From: Isoetes taiwanensis
Lineage: Eukaryota; Streptophyta; Lycopodiopsida; Isoetales; Isoetaceae
Length of the DNA: 64,000 bases
Assembly (NCBI GenBank): GCA_021234155.1
Contig: JAJEKV010000014.1
Span: 9,753,563-9,817,562 of the forward strand
Direction: 5' to 3'
Shown here: piece by piece, positions 22,901-34,900 of the stretch
Layout: every line of letters begins with the position of its first letter
Position numbering within the stretch: position 1 is the stretch's first letter
Notes under the pieces: generated by a model
What the model saw: only the letters and a program-made list of their open reading frames with translations
Told to the model about the DNA's origin: nothing
Database searches by the model: none
Program-made: the position numbers and the translations under genes

Positions 22901-25900
22901 GTTCGCACATCATAAGGACATAAGGGGCTGGACTGGATTACGCTGAAGTATTGTGGATTGTCTACAAGTTGAACCAAGTTGTGGGCGTCACACCAAATGA
23001 ACTTCAAGTTGGTAATTTTAGATGGGGAACTTGATAAGCAGATCATTATGCAGCACCCTCCTGGATTTGACAATAAGGGCGGGGCACAAAAATCATGTAT
23101 TATTATTTTTCATACACGACTAGATATTATGCATTTTTACGCATGTTCTCCACGATTTCAATTTTTTACACAGCTTCTGCATCCTCATGTTTTAGTCTGT
23201 TAAGATCCCTTGCCTCAAGACATGGTTGAGTTGAAGTCACCTTGTTACAGAAAATAATTGTTTTCGGGACTGATCTTCGCTCCACTAACTGAAGCAATGC
23301 AGCCTTTTTGTTTAGAAAAGCTGTTTCTGTCGATACTTCATTATCTCCACTACAGTCAACCAACACCTATATCACACACAAAGTCATCATAGGAAACATA
23401 ATGCATTTAAGAAAAAAAAGTGGACATACTTTACCTCCTGCAGACCGGCAGCTGTACGGTGTAAGTTCGGGCCAATTAGAGGCATTGCATCCGGGTACCT
23501 TTTTAACAAACTGTCATGTATCTCAACAGGAAGCGTGGCCGTTACATGTAGATACTGGATTGTAAGAGATGCAGGTGATTTATCCAATTTGTCCATCACC
23601 TCAGTGAAGTCTTGATCCTCAAACAAAATATCAACTTCATCAAAAACAGCACTGCAATGGCACACAAAAATGCAATATTATATTTGCAAATTGGATGTTT
23701 TAACAATAAGAATTTTGATTACTATAAGGTCCAATGTTTCAACTATAAAATTCTTTATTATACCAATGAGAGAAGACACAAGAGAATGAGGGAAATGGGA
23801 TGAACTGTTGTATTGATAAACAAGTATCATACAGAATAAATAGACACCATGTTTGCATGGATATGCACATCATGTATATACATGATGACACATGTCATTT
23901 GTCACATGACACATGTGTCATCATGTGTCACATGATGACTAAGCATGCCACCTAGGTGTTGCTGACATGGCTCTCCTTTAAAGCCATAGTCACGCTTTAT
24001 TGTTGTTCATTCAGAGTTCACTCACTAGACTAGCTAGATCGTCTATCTCATTCTATCCTTGCATAGTCGTCTTCATCCTATTCATATTCAGTCATATCTT
24101 CATGGTATCAGAGTTTAATGCGAGGAGGAAATTGAGTGCCGAATCTTAGCAGGTGGGATCAGAACGAGTTTTTTTTCGGGTCTGATCAGGAAAGAAAGAA
24201 GAAAGATTATATTAACGTCTAGGAGGAATTCGAATCGATTAGAATTCGAATTTGAATTGTTGGTTGAAATCATTGGTTGAAATCAAATTTCGTTAACTTT
24301 TAGGGCTGGATGTGATACACATCAGCTAGAATATTCGATTTCTTTCTTTCCTTTCTCTCCTTTCTTTTGACGTTTGGTCAAAACTACGTGAAGAACACCC
24401 GATGACAATTCCTTGATAATCCTTTCTCCCTCAATCCGTGCTTCCTTCTTGGCTCTGTTCAATTTGAACTGTTCGGATCTGCATCTTTTCACCATACATG
24501 GCTACAGAGGCCAATCCTTGGAAATACTTTATTCACCCTATGTTAGATATTGACAATTATTTCACATGGCGAGATGCCTTTGAATCTGATGATTTGAAAA
24601 AGGATTTCATGGCTTTGAATCATCTCAAAGCATGTATTTGTCCAGATTTTCAGAGAGATATTCGAGGGTATACAACTTTTACCCCAGCATTTGATTTTCT
24701 GCATAAGAATTGCATTCAGGCAGTTGAAGGTCAGCAACTTGGTATTCAAAGCCAAATGGATAATCTCAGGTTGGAAACTTGCACTAATATGCGAGATTAT
24801 CTGCAACAATTGAAAGCATTGAAGGAAAAATTGCTTGCTGCAGGCAGTGCTGAAGCTAGTTTCTATTCTAGAACTAGGCTTTCTTCACCTACTGTTACTC
24901 CTTTAGTTGTTGCATCTAAATCTACTTCTTCTTCCCCTTCCTATGAGTCTGTTGAGGAAGCTAAATCAGGCTCCAAATCTGGATCTAATTACTGCAAAAA
25001 CAGGGCAAGTTAGCTGACAGGGCCATAAAAGTGATTTTTATTGGAATCCTAGCAACATGAAAGGATGGCGATGCTCTGACCCTGTTACCAAGCGTGTGTT
25101 TGCCTCTAGAAGCATGCACTTTCTTGAGGATGCAGTCTACTCTAAGGAGTTTTATCATCCTGACAACATTGATTATGCCAAAGTCATCATCAACACTTTT
25201 GATATTAACCATGACACTCAAGCCAGCCAACCTGCAGGGTCTTCTCATATGGTTCATAATGGTGGCATTTCCTCTACTTCTGTTGTACCTTCCATTGTTG
25301 CAAGCCCTTTACATGCTGCTGCTAATCCTAGTGTTGCAAGTTCTTCCAGCACTCCTGATATTCCAACTGTTGCAGCAAATAGAGCAGATGGTGCATATGC
25401 TTATGCAGACTATGAACCCCTTGAATATCACGAGCCCATTGCAGATGAAGATAGTGAAGGGTATGAGTCTGATTCACATTCATTTGAGCTGCCCATTCCT
25501 GAACCACAGCAGGAGGCAATAGTTCCCGATCTTCCCTTGCTTAGAAGGTCTGCGAGAATTGCCGAGTTACAGCCTATTGACTACTCAGAAGATGGCTCTT
25601 CTAAAATTACCTGTAACTATGCTCTTATGACCAAGGTCTTATCAGCTGAAGTTGATCCTGCTAATCATGTTCAAGCAATGAAAGAACCACACTGGGTTGC
25701 AGCAATGGAAGACGAATTATCCACGTTACATAACCAAGGTACATGAAACTGGTTCCTAAACCAACAGGGAAAAATATAATTGGAGCTAAATGGGTATTTA
25801 AAACAAAGTACCATGCTGATGGTACTCTTTCTAAGCACAAAGCAAGGCTGGTTGCAAATGGGTTCAGTCAAAAAGAAGGGTTTGATTATCATGATGTGTT

Positions 25901-28900
25901 TGCTCCAGTTGTCAAGTTAGACACACTTAAACCAGTGATAGCTTTGGCAGCGCAAAAAGGCTGGCCTCTATCAAATGGATTTCAAATCCGCCTTTTTGAA
26001 TGGAGATCTGGAAGAGGAACTTTACATGTTTCAACCACCAGGTTTTAAAGATAAAGAGCATCCAACTTACGTGTGCAAATTGAAAAAGAGCCTGTATGGC
26101 CTCAAACAAGCTCCGCGCTGCTGGAATCAGAAAATCAATGCATTTCTCTTGCATCTTGGTTACCAGAGATCTAGAGCAGACCTGAGCCTTTATTTCATGT
26201 CCACTGATTCTCAAGTTAGTGTGCTCCTTCTCTATGTTGATGGCACGATTATGACAGGGGATGCGGATTCTATTATTTCTCATACTAAGAAAGCACTTAC
26301 AGAAAACTTTGAGGTAACAGATTTGGGCCTAATGCATTATTGTTTGGGAATGGAAATTTGGCAAGGTGCTCAAAGCATTCATCTCACTCAGCAGAAGTAC
26401 ACCGATGAACTTCTTGAAAAGTTCCATATGGCAGATTGCAAAGCATCATCCACTCCGTTTGAGGTAGGTTGCACTCTAACTCTAGACTCCAACCATCCGG
26501 ATGTTGATGCCACTCTTTACAGACAGCTAATTGGGGCTTTACTTTATCTTACCAACACTAGGCCAGATTTGGTATATGCTGTTGCAGTCCTTACTAAGTC
26601 CTAAAGTACCACTATGGAAAGCAGCTAAACGAGTTCTCCATTACCTCAAAGGTACTCAAAGTGAAGGAGTCCTATATACCAAAGTTGATCATCCTACTCT
26701 TATGTTGTTCTCAGATTCCGATAATGGCATCTACAGATCTTGAGAAAAGAAAATACAGTACTGGATTCGTTTCCTTTCTTGGAGGCAATCCTATTAGTTG
26801 GGGATCTAAAAAGCAAAAGACAAACAGCATCAGTACTACTCTGGTTGATTCACTTATATACCTCAAACTTGCAACCATTTACTGTGATAACAGTGGTGCC
26901 ATTGCTCACGCCAAAGACTACAAGATGCATCTGCTTATCAAGCATATATGGATCTCAAACTGTGGTTTGTCAAAGAGCAGCTCCAAAATGGATATCTCTC
27001 GCTGTCTTACTGCTCTACCAAACATCAAGTTGCTGATGGGTTCACAAAACATCTTGGAGGACATCAATTCCGTCAGATGAAACAGCTCTTGCATGTTCTG
27101 CCCCATGCTCATTCTCAGGGGGGATCATAGTGTTTTTTTCCTCTAAAGCTTCTCTCTCAGGGGGGACCATAGTGTTTTTTTTTTTTAAAGCTTCTATCTC
27201 AGGAGGCTTTTTTGTTTGTTTTCTGTTTCTGTTTTTTCAGTTCAGTCCTGCTAGTCATCAGGGGGGATGTTAGCAAATGACACATGTCATGTGTCACTAT
27301 TCATAGATGACTAGGCATGCCACCTAGGTGTTGCTGATATGGCTCTCCTATAAAGCCATAGTTACGCTTTATTGTTGTTCATTCAGAGTTCACTCACTAG
27401 ACTAGCTAGATCGTCTATCTCATTGATCTTCACACAGCATATCTTAACACTCCCTGAAACTGTGTGTAAAATTACAGGTTTCCAATTATATACAAACACT
27501 CAGACCCATACAACATATGCACATTATGTACCTGGATTAATAATCTCTGGGCAACTCATCGAAAAATTTCTGTTTTCTATGGACTGGTTGCACAATCCCT
27601 GAGATTGCATCTTTTTCAAAACATCTGTAACTACCAAGACTATTGAGTTTTCTTACCGATTTCCCTTTAAAAATTTCTGAACTACTGCCTCATACATTGC
27701 ATCATCTAGGAAAGAATGGAAGTTGTTTCATGTTCCAGAATACTCTCCTTTAAATGTAAAGTACCATCATTTAACATCCACACCTATACTCTGATTGTGT
27801 TGAAGTCCTTGCTGATAATATTCCCAAGACACTAGCCGTCATTTCAAAAGCATCTACAGCCAAAAGCTCTTCCGAGAAATAAAACTTAGCTCTCCCCCAG
27901 AAAAAAATTTATCTGAGCTGAACTTTCATAGTGCACCACTGCCATCTGCCTTCCTGCACTCCATCACTGCTGTACTACCTACCAATTCCTCCGAGATATT
28001 AGAGCCACCACACAAAACTATCTATCTCAGAATATGGGAAGATCTGGCCTCAGCATTGGTAGAGGTGCAAACACTAGCAATAGGACGAAAGCCTACCGTG
28101 AATGATAAGGAGGGACCACCTTCACTGGCGGATCCATAAAGAACGAGGAGCTGCGATGCATGAAAGCTCGTGATGTGTTGAACACCATCACTTTTGTTTG
28201 GTCCAAGTTCACTTTAAACCTCTTTGCATGCAGAATTTCTCAAGTGCCAATAAATGATGTTAAAGACCTTCAGGAGAAGAGAATATAAGTACCACATCAT
28301 CCGCATAAAGAAGGATGGACATGCACTCAGCACCTCCAAATGCTGCTACAAGGATTCCCAGGTATCGATGTATAAACCACAAAATGTGGGGGATAAGTGG
28401 CAGCCCTGTTTGACCTCTACTGTGCAGTTTATTTCATCCAACCAGCCTCCATGTACTTTAATTCTTTCAATACATTTTTGTAGAGTGTCAAAATGGCCCA
28501 TATCACTTTTTTGCGACAATCCAAAATACCAAAAGTCTATGAAATAGGCATTTCCGAGAAACTGTATCAAAGGCCGTATGGAAATCCACAAAGCAGCAAT
28601 ACACTTTTTTTTCATGGCTTTAGCTTCCTCAATGATAGACTGCAAGGTAAAATATGATCTGTTGTTGAAAAACTCCTCCTGAAACCGCCCTGGTCCTTTG
28701 CTCTAAGGAGATCAATCTCAGCATGTTCACTGATAATCAAGTCTAATGTGCTTCTACCCATAACATGTTCAATCATGATGAGGCGGTAGTTGTTTGGATT
28801 TGTTGCATTAAAAATTGACTTGATGATATTATGAATTGTCCATGCTTTGGGAAGGCCTGAGCATATTATCTCATTGAATACATCGGGTGCAAGGGTATCC

Positions 28901-31900
28901 TCAGAGTCTTTTGCCGTTCCCAGTGTTCATCTTGCTCATGGCTTCTCGGATAAGGGAATTAGAGAAAAGAGAGGCGGATTGGGGCCAGGGCCACAATCCA
29001 CTGTCCACTATATCTGATATTTTCACATCTAAAAGTGTTCGAGCATAATGGCCCACACTTTTAGATCTTGGAGATGCAGATTCAATTTCTTAGCGAAAAG
29101 CTTCTGCCAAAATTTATCAGATTTGTTGCCGTCCGTTAAGTTAAACATGTCTTTCCTCAATTGGTCTATACAAATTCTCTTTCTATACATGTTCTCTTTT
29201 TCATGCAGATTAGCTTCCAATAGAGAAGCATGCTGTTATTTCTTTCTTGAGCTCCTTGTGAAGGTTTTTGCATTCTTCATCGTACCAAATGTTTAGGGCA
29301 TTTGTGCACGAAGTTTACTAGATTAGCAGCTTTTTGTCCACATTTTGAGAGTTAAGAATGTCCCTCAATCGTGTATGGAGGCTCGTTCTTGCGTATCAAC
29401 ATCAGTACAATCTGAGATTTGGGAAGCAGAAGTAGCAGGCAGCAAGATATATGCAATCTACTGGAGATGTCTGATCTTGACCCACAGGAACCTTGCTACT
29501 TCGAGAACACAAGTTGATCCCACAAGACAAAACAATCCATTCAATATGAGATACAACATATATACATGGTCTCATTTCTAATAATAGAGATAAGATCTAG
29601 ATTAGCCCAAGCTAAATATATTGGAGAGACCAAAGATGCACACATCTCGATAGCGGAAGGACTATATATCCAAACACCTTCCATGCAGCTTTGGTCTATC
29701 ATCAATCAAACATTTTGTATCTCATGAAAAATTTATCCTTTTCCACTGTTGAAATGATTCCGGATAATTCTGATCTGAAAAGAACTGCTACCCCTCCTGA
29801 TCCCCATTTACCTTCCTTCTTGCTTCTTTGAGCTGAGTCCCAAGAGTAACCCGACACTTCTGGAAGACCAATTTCTAATGTTTCATGTGTTTCCGACCAC
29901 AAGGTCCATAAGATCACAAGGAACTGATCTCCAGGTCTCGTTACAGTTCCAGGCTGCCATAACCATGGATTTTATGGTCTCATCATAGACCCTTAATTAC
30001 GGCAATTGAGTTTGTGATTAGGCATATCAGGTGACAAAATTGAAGCTCGCAAAACTGAAGCTGCTTGGGGTGTAAAGGCCACTCAAGGGGACAGCTCTTA
30101 ATCATTAAGTAGGATAGGTTAAATGCCCCAAGAATAGGAGAAAACTTGCAACACTTCCCAAGATCTTCAGATAAAAAGAGATGCTTTCGCAGAGGCTCGA
30201 AAATACCCAACTGAGACTAAGACTCTGACATTCCATGCCTTCAAAGCTTTTTCCTTTCCTCTCCTAATGTGGAATTGATTGTCTCCTTTGCTGGCTTTTT
30301 TACAACATCCTCCCATCCAGAAGTTTCTTCACAATGGGAGTGAAGATCTCTTTCAACCCTTCAACCAAAGACAAGGTCTAAGACTCTGACATTCCATGCC
30401 TTCAAAGCTTTTTATTCTTCCCTCTCCTAGTGTGGCATTGATCAGTCTCCTTTGCTGGCTTTTTACAATATCATTCCATCTAGAAGTTTCTTCACGATGG
30501 GAGTGAAGCTCCAACTCAATCTCTTTCAACCCTTCAACCAAAGACAACTTCCATATGACTGCAATTTCAGATTCAAATATTCGCCAATTCATCAAGGTTA
30601 GCCTGTTTTGATTCTTGTTTCAATGACTTCTCCACTTCCTCAATCCATGGTATCAGGCTTGCTACTTGCTCTGTAGGATATCAAAGTTACATGCCTTGTT
30701 CAAGAATTTAATTGTTTGAATTTTAAAGAACTCCATATGTTTCTACATTTGTCCTCATTCTCCTGCTGAGAGTGCCCATTCTGGCTCTCATTCTCATTCT
30801 GGCTCTGTGAAAGGGCTATAATTGGCCCTTTCCAATTCTAAAGCCACCAAATAAGTTTCCAATAGAGACGTATCCACGGATAAAAACAATTCAGACAGTT
30901 ATTGTTGTCTCACGTGGAAAAATCCAGAATTGAGTCATGAAGGCAATTCAGGTCAGCGCCCAGGAGAAGAAAGCTCATTTAGTAATTTGGCCAATGTCTC
31001 CATGGTTACTTTGTTTCATGGTACTACTTTTTTGTGATCTAGAATAAAGCTTCAGCAGGGGTGTTAAAGACCAAGAATCCTTATCTCCATGTCAGCACGT
31101 GTGCTTGCCACATCATCAAACATTAACTACCAAATGTAATAATCCTCTCGGTTTTTGGGGCATACAAAGTCAGGTACATCACATTGAATCTAGTATATCT
31201 ACTAAACTGCATCTAACTGTTCCGTATCAGATTGCACAAAATAACCACATGACATGCAGAAAATATGACACGTAGCTACCTTTTCAAGTTATCAAGCAAC
31301 AGCTTTTCTTCGTTAACAAGATGAAGAAATCTCCCTGGAGTTGCTATTAAAACATCCGGGCCGTTATCTAGATTGTCCACTTGTGTTCTCCATCTAAAGC
31401 TCCCCGTTGCAACCATTGACTTGAAAGGGCAGCCACTTTTAGAGAAGCCTTTGCAAACATTTAATATCTGTAAATTATGAAGACTTCAGGTTCGGCCATA
31501 TTCAAATTTCTTCCTGTATTACACATATTTACATAGAAGAGGTTGAAAAAGGCTAAATGAGAAAAGGAGCACAGCCACATACATATATTAACGTTAGTAA
31601 ATCAAAATAATGGTCCTTTCGTAGTCTAGATAGGTGACAAGTGTACCACATACTGCCCCACGAAGGCCAGGAATGAGACGGCTTTTGCAGTGTCAATCCT
31701 TGGCCTTGCACCAAACATGCTTTGTAAGACTATCATAATTGCCTTGTAAGACTATCATGATTACCTTGTAAGACTCTCATGATTACCTGAACACATGTTA
31801 GTAGAGACATGTATGTGTCAGCGTAGAAGTGTGCATGGGATCTACTAGAAATGTAATCAGGTCACATCAGCTTAATCTAAGTTTTGGCTCGTTTGCCCTC

Positions 31901-34900
31901 TTTGACGTTTTCGCTTCTTGTGCTGATATCTTCTCTGAGTTCATCAATTCTAATATGATGTCAGATCCTGCTCAAGGAGAATCGGCCAGGAGTGAAAACT
32001 GTTAGCTTCTGTGATAAAATTTCGGCAAAACAGCTTTTTGTTGTTTAAATCGGCCAAAATATTTGCCCTGATCGTCTACTTTTGCATATCATCCTTTTTG
32101 TGTCCCGTTTTGACCTTTTTGCCCTAATGAGTTGGTGGAATCTTTTTGCCCTAATGAGTTGGTGGAATCAGCTAGTCGTACCAGCTCTTCGTTTCTTGAA
32201 CGAAGGCTCAGGCTCTTTTCTGAAGATGGATCCGTTTAAGTTCTCCAGCAACGCTAAACTCACTTCATCAAATTATAAGTCATGGAAAAATTTCATCTCA
32301 AATTATTTGACTTATAACAAGATGGGAGTTGTATTGCAGACTGATTTCAGGAGCAATAAGGATGAGAAATCTGCTGAAATAAATTCTCTTGGCTCTTGCC
32401 TTAGTAAAGATGCTATGGGATGAGACATTTGGAGATCAGCTAAATTCATTTTCAGAACTTCAGGATTTGTGGGTCTATCTAGAAAAGACTTTGGCTGCAA
32501 AGGGCAAAGCCGCTCGGACGATGGTTAAGGAAAAAATATGATGTGCTTCCTTAGGGGATTTTAATCATGTTATGACTCATTTTCTGAGTCAGATGAAATC
32601 ATGGCATTTAGAGTTTAATGCAGCAGGTGGCAGTATGGGAGAGCACGATCTTATACAAGAAATCTTGGTAAATTTGCCCTCTCAGTATGACATTGTTGCA
32701 GGGAAAATTCGGTACGATGACACAATTGATTTAAACAATGCTTGCACTCTCTTACAGCAGGAGGAAGTAGTGATCAATCAAAGATGCAAACGTTCTGAAC
32801 AGCTGCATTTTTCTCATGCTGGAAGTTCCAAATCAGATAGGAAATTTCAAGGCAGAAAAAAATCTGATGAGACGGATACTTCAAGTGCTCCAAGAAAATC
32901 AGAGAAGAAACAGTTTAAATGCTATAATTGTGGCGAGAAAGGTCATTTCAAAAAAGAATGCCCACATATAAAAGCAAGTGACAGGAAATCTGATCAGGAG
33001 AAAATCAGCGCCGTTGCTTGTGCATCCGACAACATAGAATATATTGATGTTGCTGTTGCTTGTGCATCCGACAACACAGAATGCAATAATGCGGCTGGTG
33101 AAGATGCATTTTGTGATGGATTCTTGCTTGATTCTGGTGCTACTAAGCATTTAACAGGGGGGGAACAAGATTTGAGTAATCTTAAACACTATGAAGGAGA
33201 CCAAGTCAGAATGGGAAATGGTCAAACAGTTGTTGGTAAGGGAGAGTTGGCTTTTCAAGTTCCTGGCCAAGAAGGTGTTAAGCAGGTACGTAATGTTATG
33301 CTGGCACCAGGTTTAAAGACGAGACTTTTAAGTGTTTCAGAATTTGATAGGGCTGGAAAGCATGTCATCTTTTCAAAAGGGAAAGCTTATTTGCTTGGAA
33401 AAGACCCTTTTGTCAATAAGGATGTATATGACTTTCACGTTTTAGCTGAGGCTGAATTAAAAGATGGCCTTTATTATTTTAAAGGCTGCCCAACTAATTG
33501 TAGGAATCAAGAAACACATCATAATCCTTTGCGCCCGTGTAAAGAACATGTAAAAGCTCCTTCTCTGTTGGCGGATCTCCAATGGCCGTGAGCTGACTTT
33601 TTATGCCTTCCAGTTCAGCCAAGAACTTCGTGACATTATCGAGATCACTTAATTTTAGAGAAAGTATTGCCTCCTTGATTCATTTACTGTCTCATATAAG
33701 TTTCTCAACTTTACTGTCTCATATAAGCTTCTCAACTTCTCCCAAAGCTGATCGCAGGTTTTCTCATCAATGACATGCTGTCTGACTTCATCAGTACAGT
33801 AAATATTGAGAAAGGCAAGTGCTAAGCGATCCTTTTGGTCCCATTCCTTTTGTTCATTACTTCTTTGCGTAGATGCTTCTGGTGCCTTTTCTGTTCTTCT
33901 TCTAAATGGACCCTCGTCAAAGAGGGGATTACATACTTCCTCAGTATCACTATAAGAGGTTTCTGATTCAGGCCTTAGGCGCTCACCTCTCACATATTCC
34001 CATGGACCTTTCACCTCAAGCACTGGCTCCATCAAATTCTTCCATGAATTGTAATTCTTACCATTAACAATGTACCTGTCTTGAGAAAGGATTTTCTCTA
34101 GTGAATTCTCCATAATTCACAACCTGTCACCAAATCCTGAATCTGTGGGAAACGTCCAACAAATTGGACAAATTATCTCTCTGACACCAACGGCCAAAGA
34201 TAGGAGCCAAAAAAGGGCAGGCCAAACAAAGAGGAACCAATTTGGCCTTGTACGAGCCAAAGAAGCTGGGTAGCAGACTTTTCTGAGACGACACAATTCC
34301 ACCAATTTGTTATGACGAATTTGCTTGCTGATGTCCAGAGAGGCCCAGGGATCAATTGCGCTCTGATACCACTTGTTAATAAGTGAAGGGGAGAAGGAGA
34401 GACACAGGATGTAAGCACCGACCAAAAAATTACTCAATTCAAAAACGTCCTTAACCAAATACATCTTTACAAGATTTAAAATAGAAAGTCTATCTACCAC
34501 CACACGTCAACTCCTTCAAAATATATACATTTTGTACTAGGTATTATGCACATTAACTAACATGTCTAACAATCTGAAATTCAAAACACAAACCATCTCC
34601 ACTAAACATAAAAGACATATCTTCTCCACGTGCATATGCCTACACTTGCCTGCATATACGAAACCCCACTCAAACTGCAGATGGAGAACAAGGTACCTGC
34701 ACTGCTAATTCACCAGTAGGAACCAATATCAATACGCGTGGTCTTCTAGGCAATGAAGTACTAGCCCCAGTAACTTCATCGTGCTTCATACGTTGTATTA
34801 ACGGTGCCAGGTATGCCAACGACTTCCCTGATCCAGTCTGATCAGCGATTACGCAACTCCTTCCTTTAGCAACAGGTTGAAATGCTAATGCCTGAAGAAA

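Larger units (their letters stand above)
23850..27432 (+). mobile_element. Ty1/copia retrotransposon with both LTRs, integrase deleted
   Basis: 5' LTR 23850-24102, primer-binding site TGGTATCAGAG at 24103, gag from 24498, end of integrase from 25057, RT about 25540-26603, RNase H to 27130, polypurine tract GGGGGGA at 27261-27267, 3' LTR 27268-27432. The zinc knuckle, protease and integrase core that should lie between 25016 and 25057 are missing, so this is an internally deleted copy. Frameshifts near 25743 and 25975-26045 and near 26603 also disrupt it. It sits in the largest-but-one RH50 intron on the opposite strand to the gene. Exact target duplications could not be confirmed. Confidence 0.88.

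Noticed and set aside
24103-24125. tRNA or regulatory site at TGGTATCAGAG
   Set aside because: This is the primer-binding site complementary to initiator Met-tRNA directly after the copia LTR; the same applies near 34365 and 51165.
25094-25522. 142-codon Leu-rich ORF (+)
   Set aside because: It overlaps the copia integrase-RT frame, which carries family motifs; this frame is a shadow.
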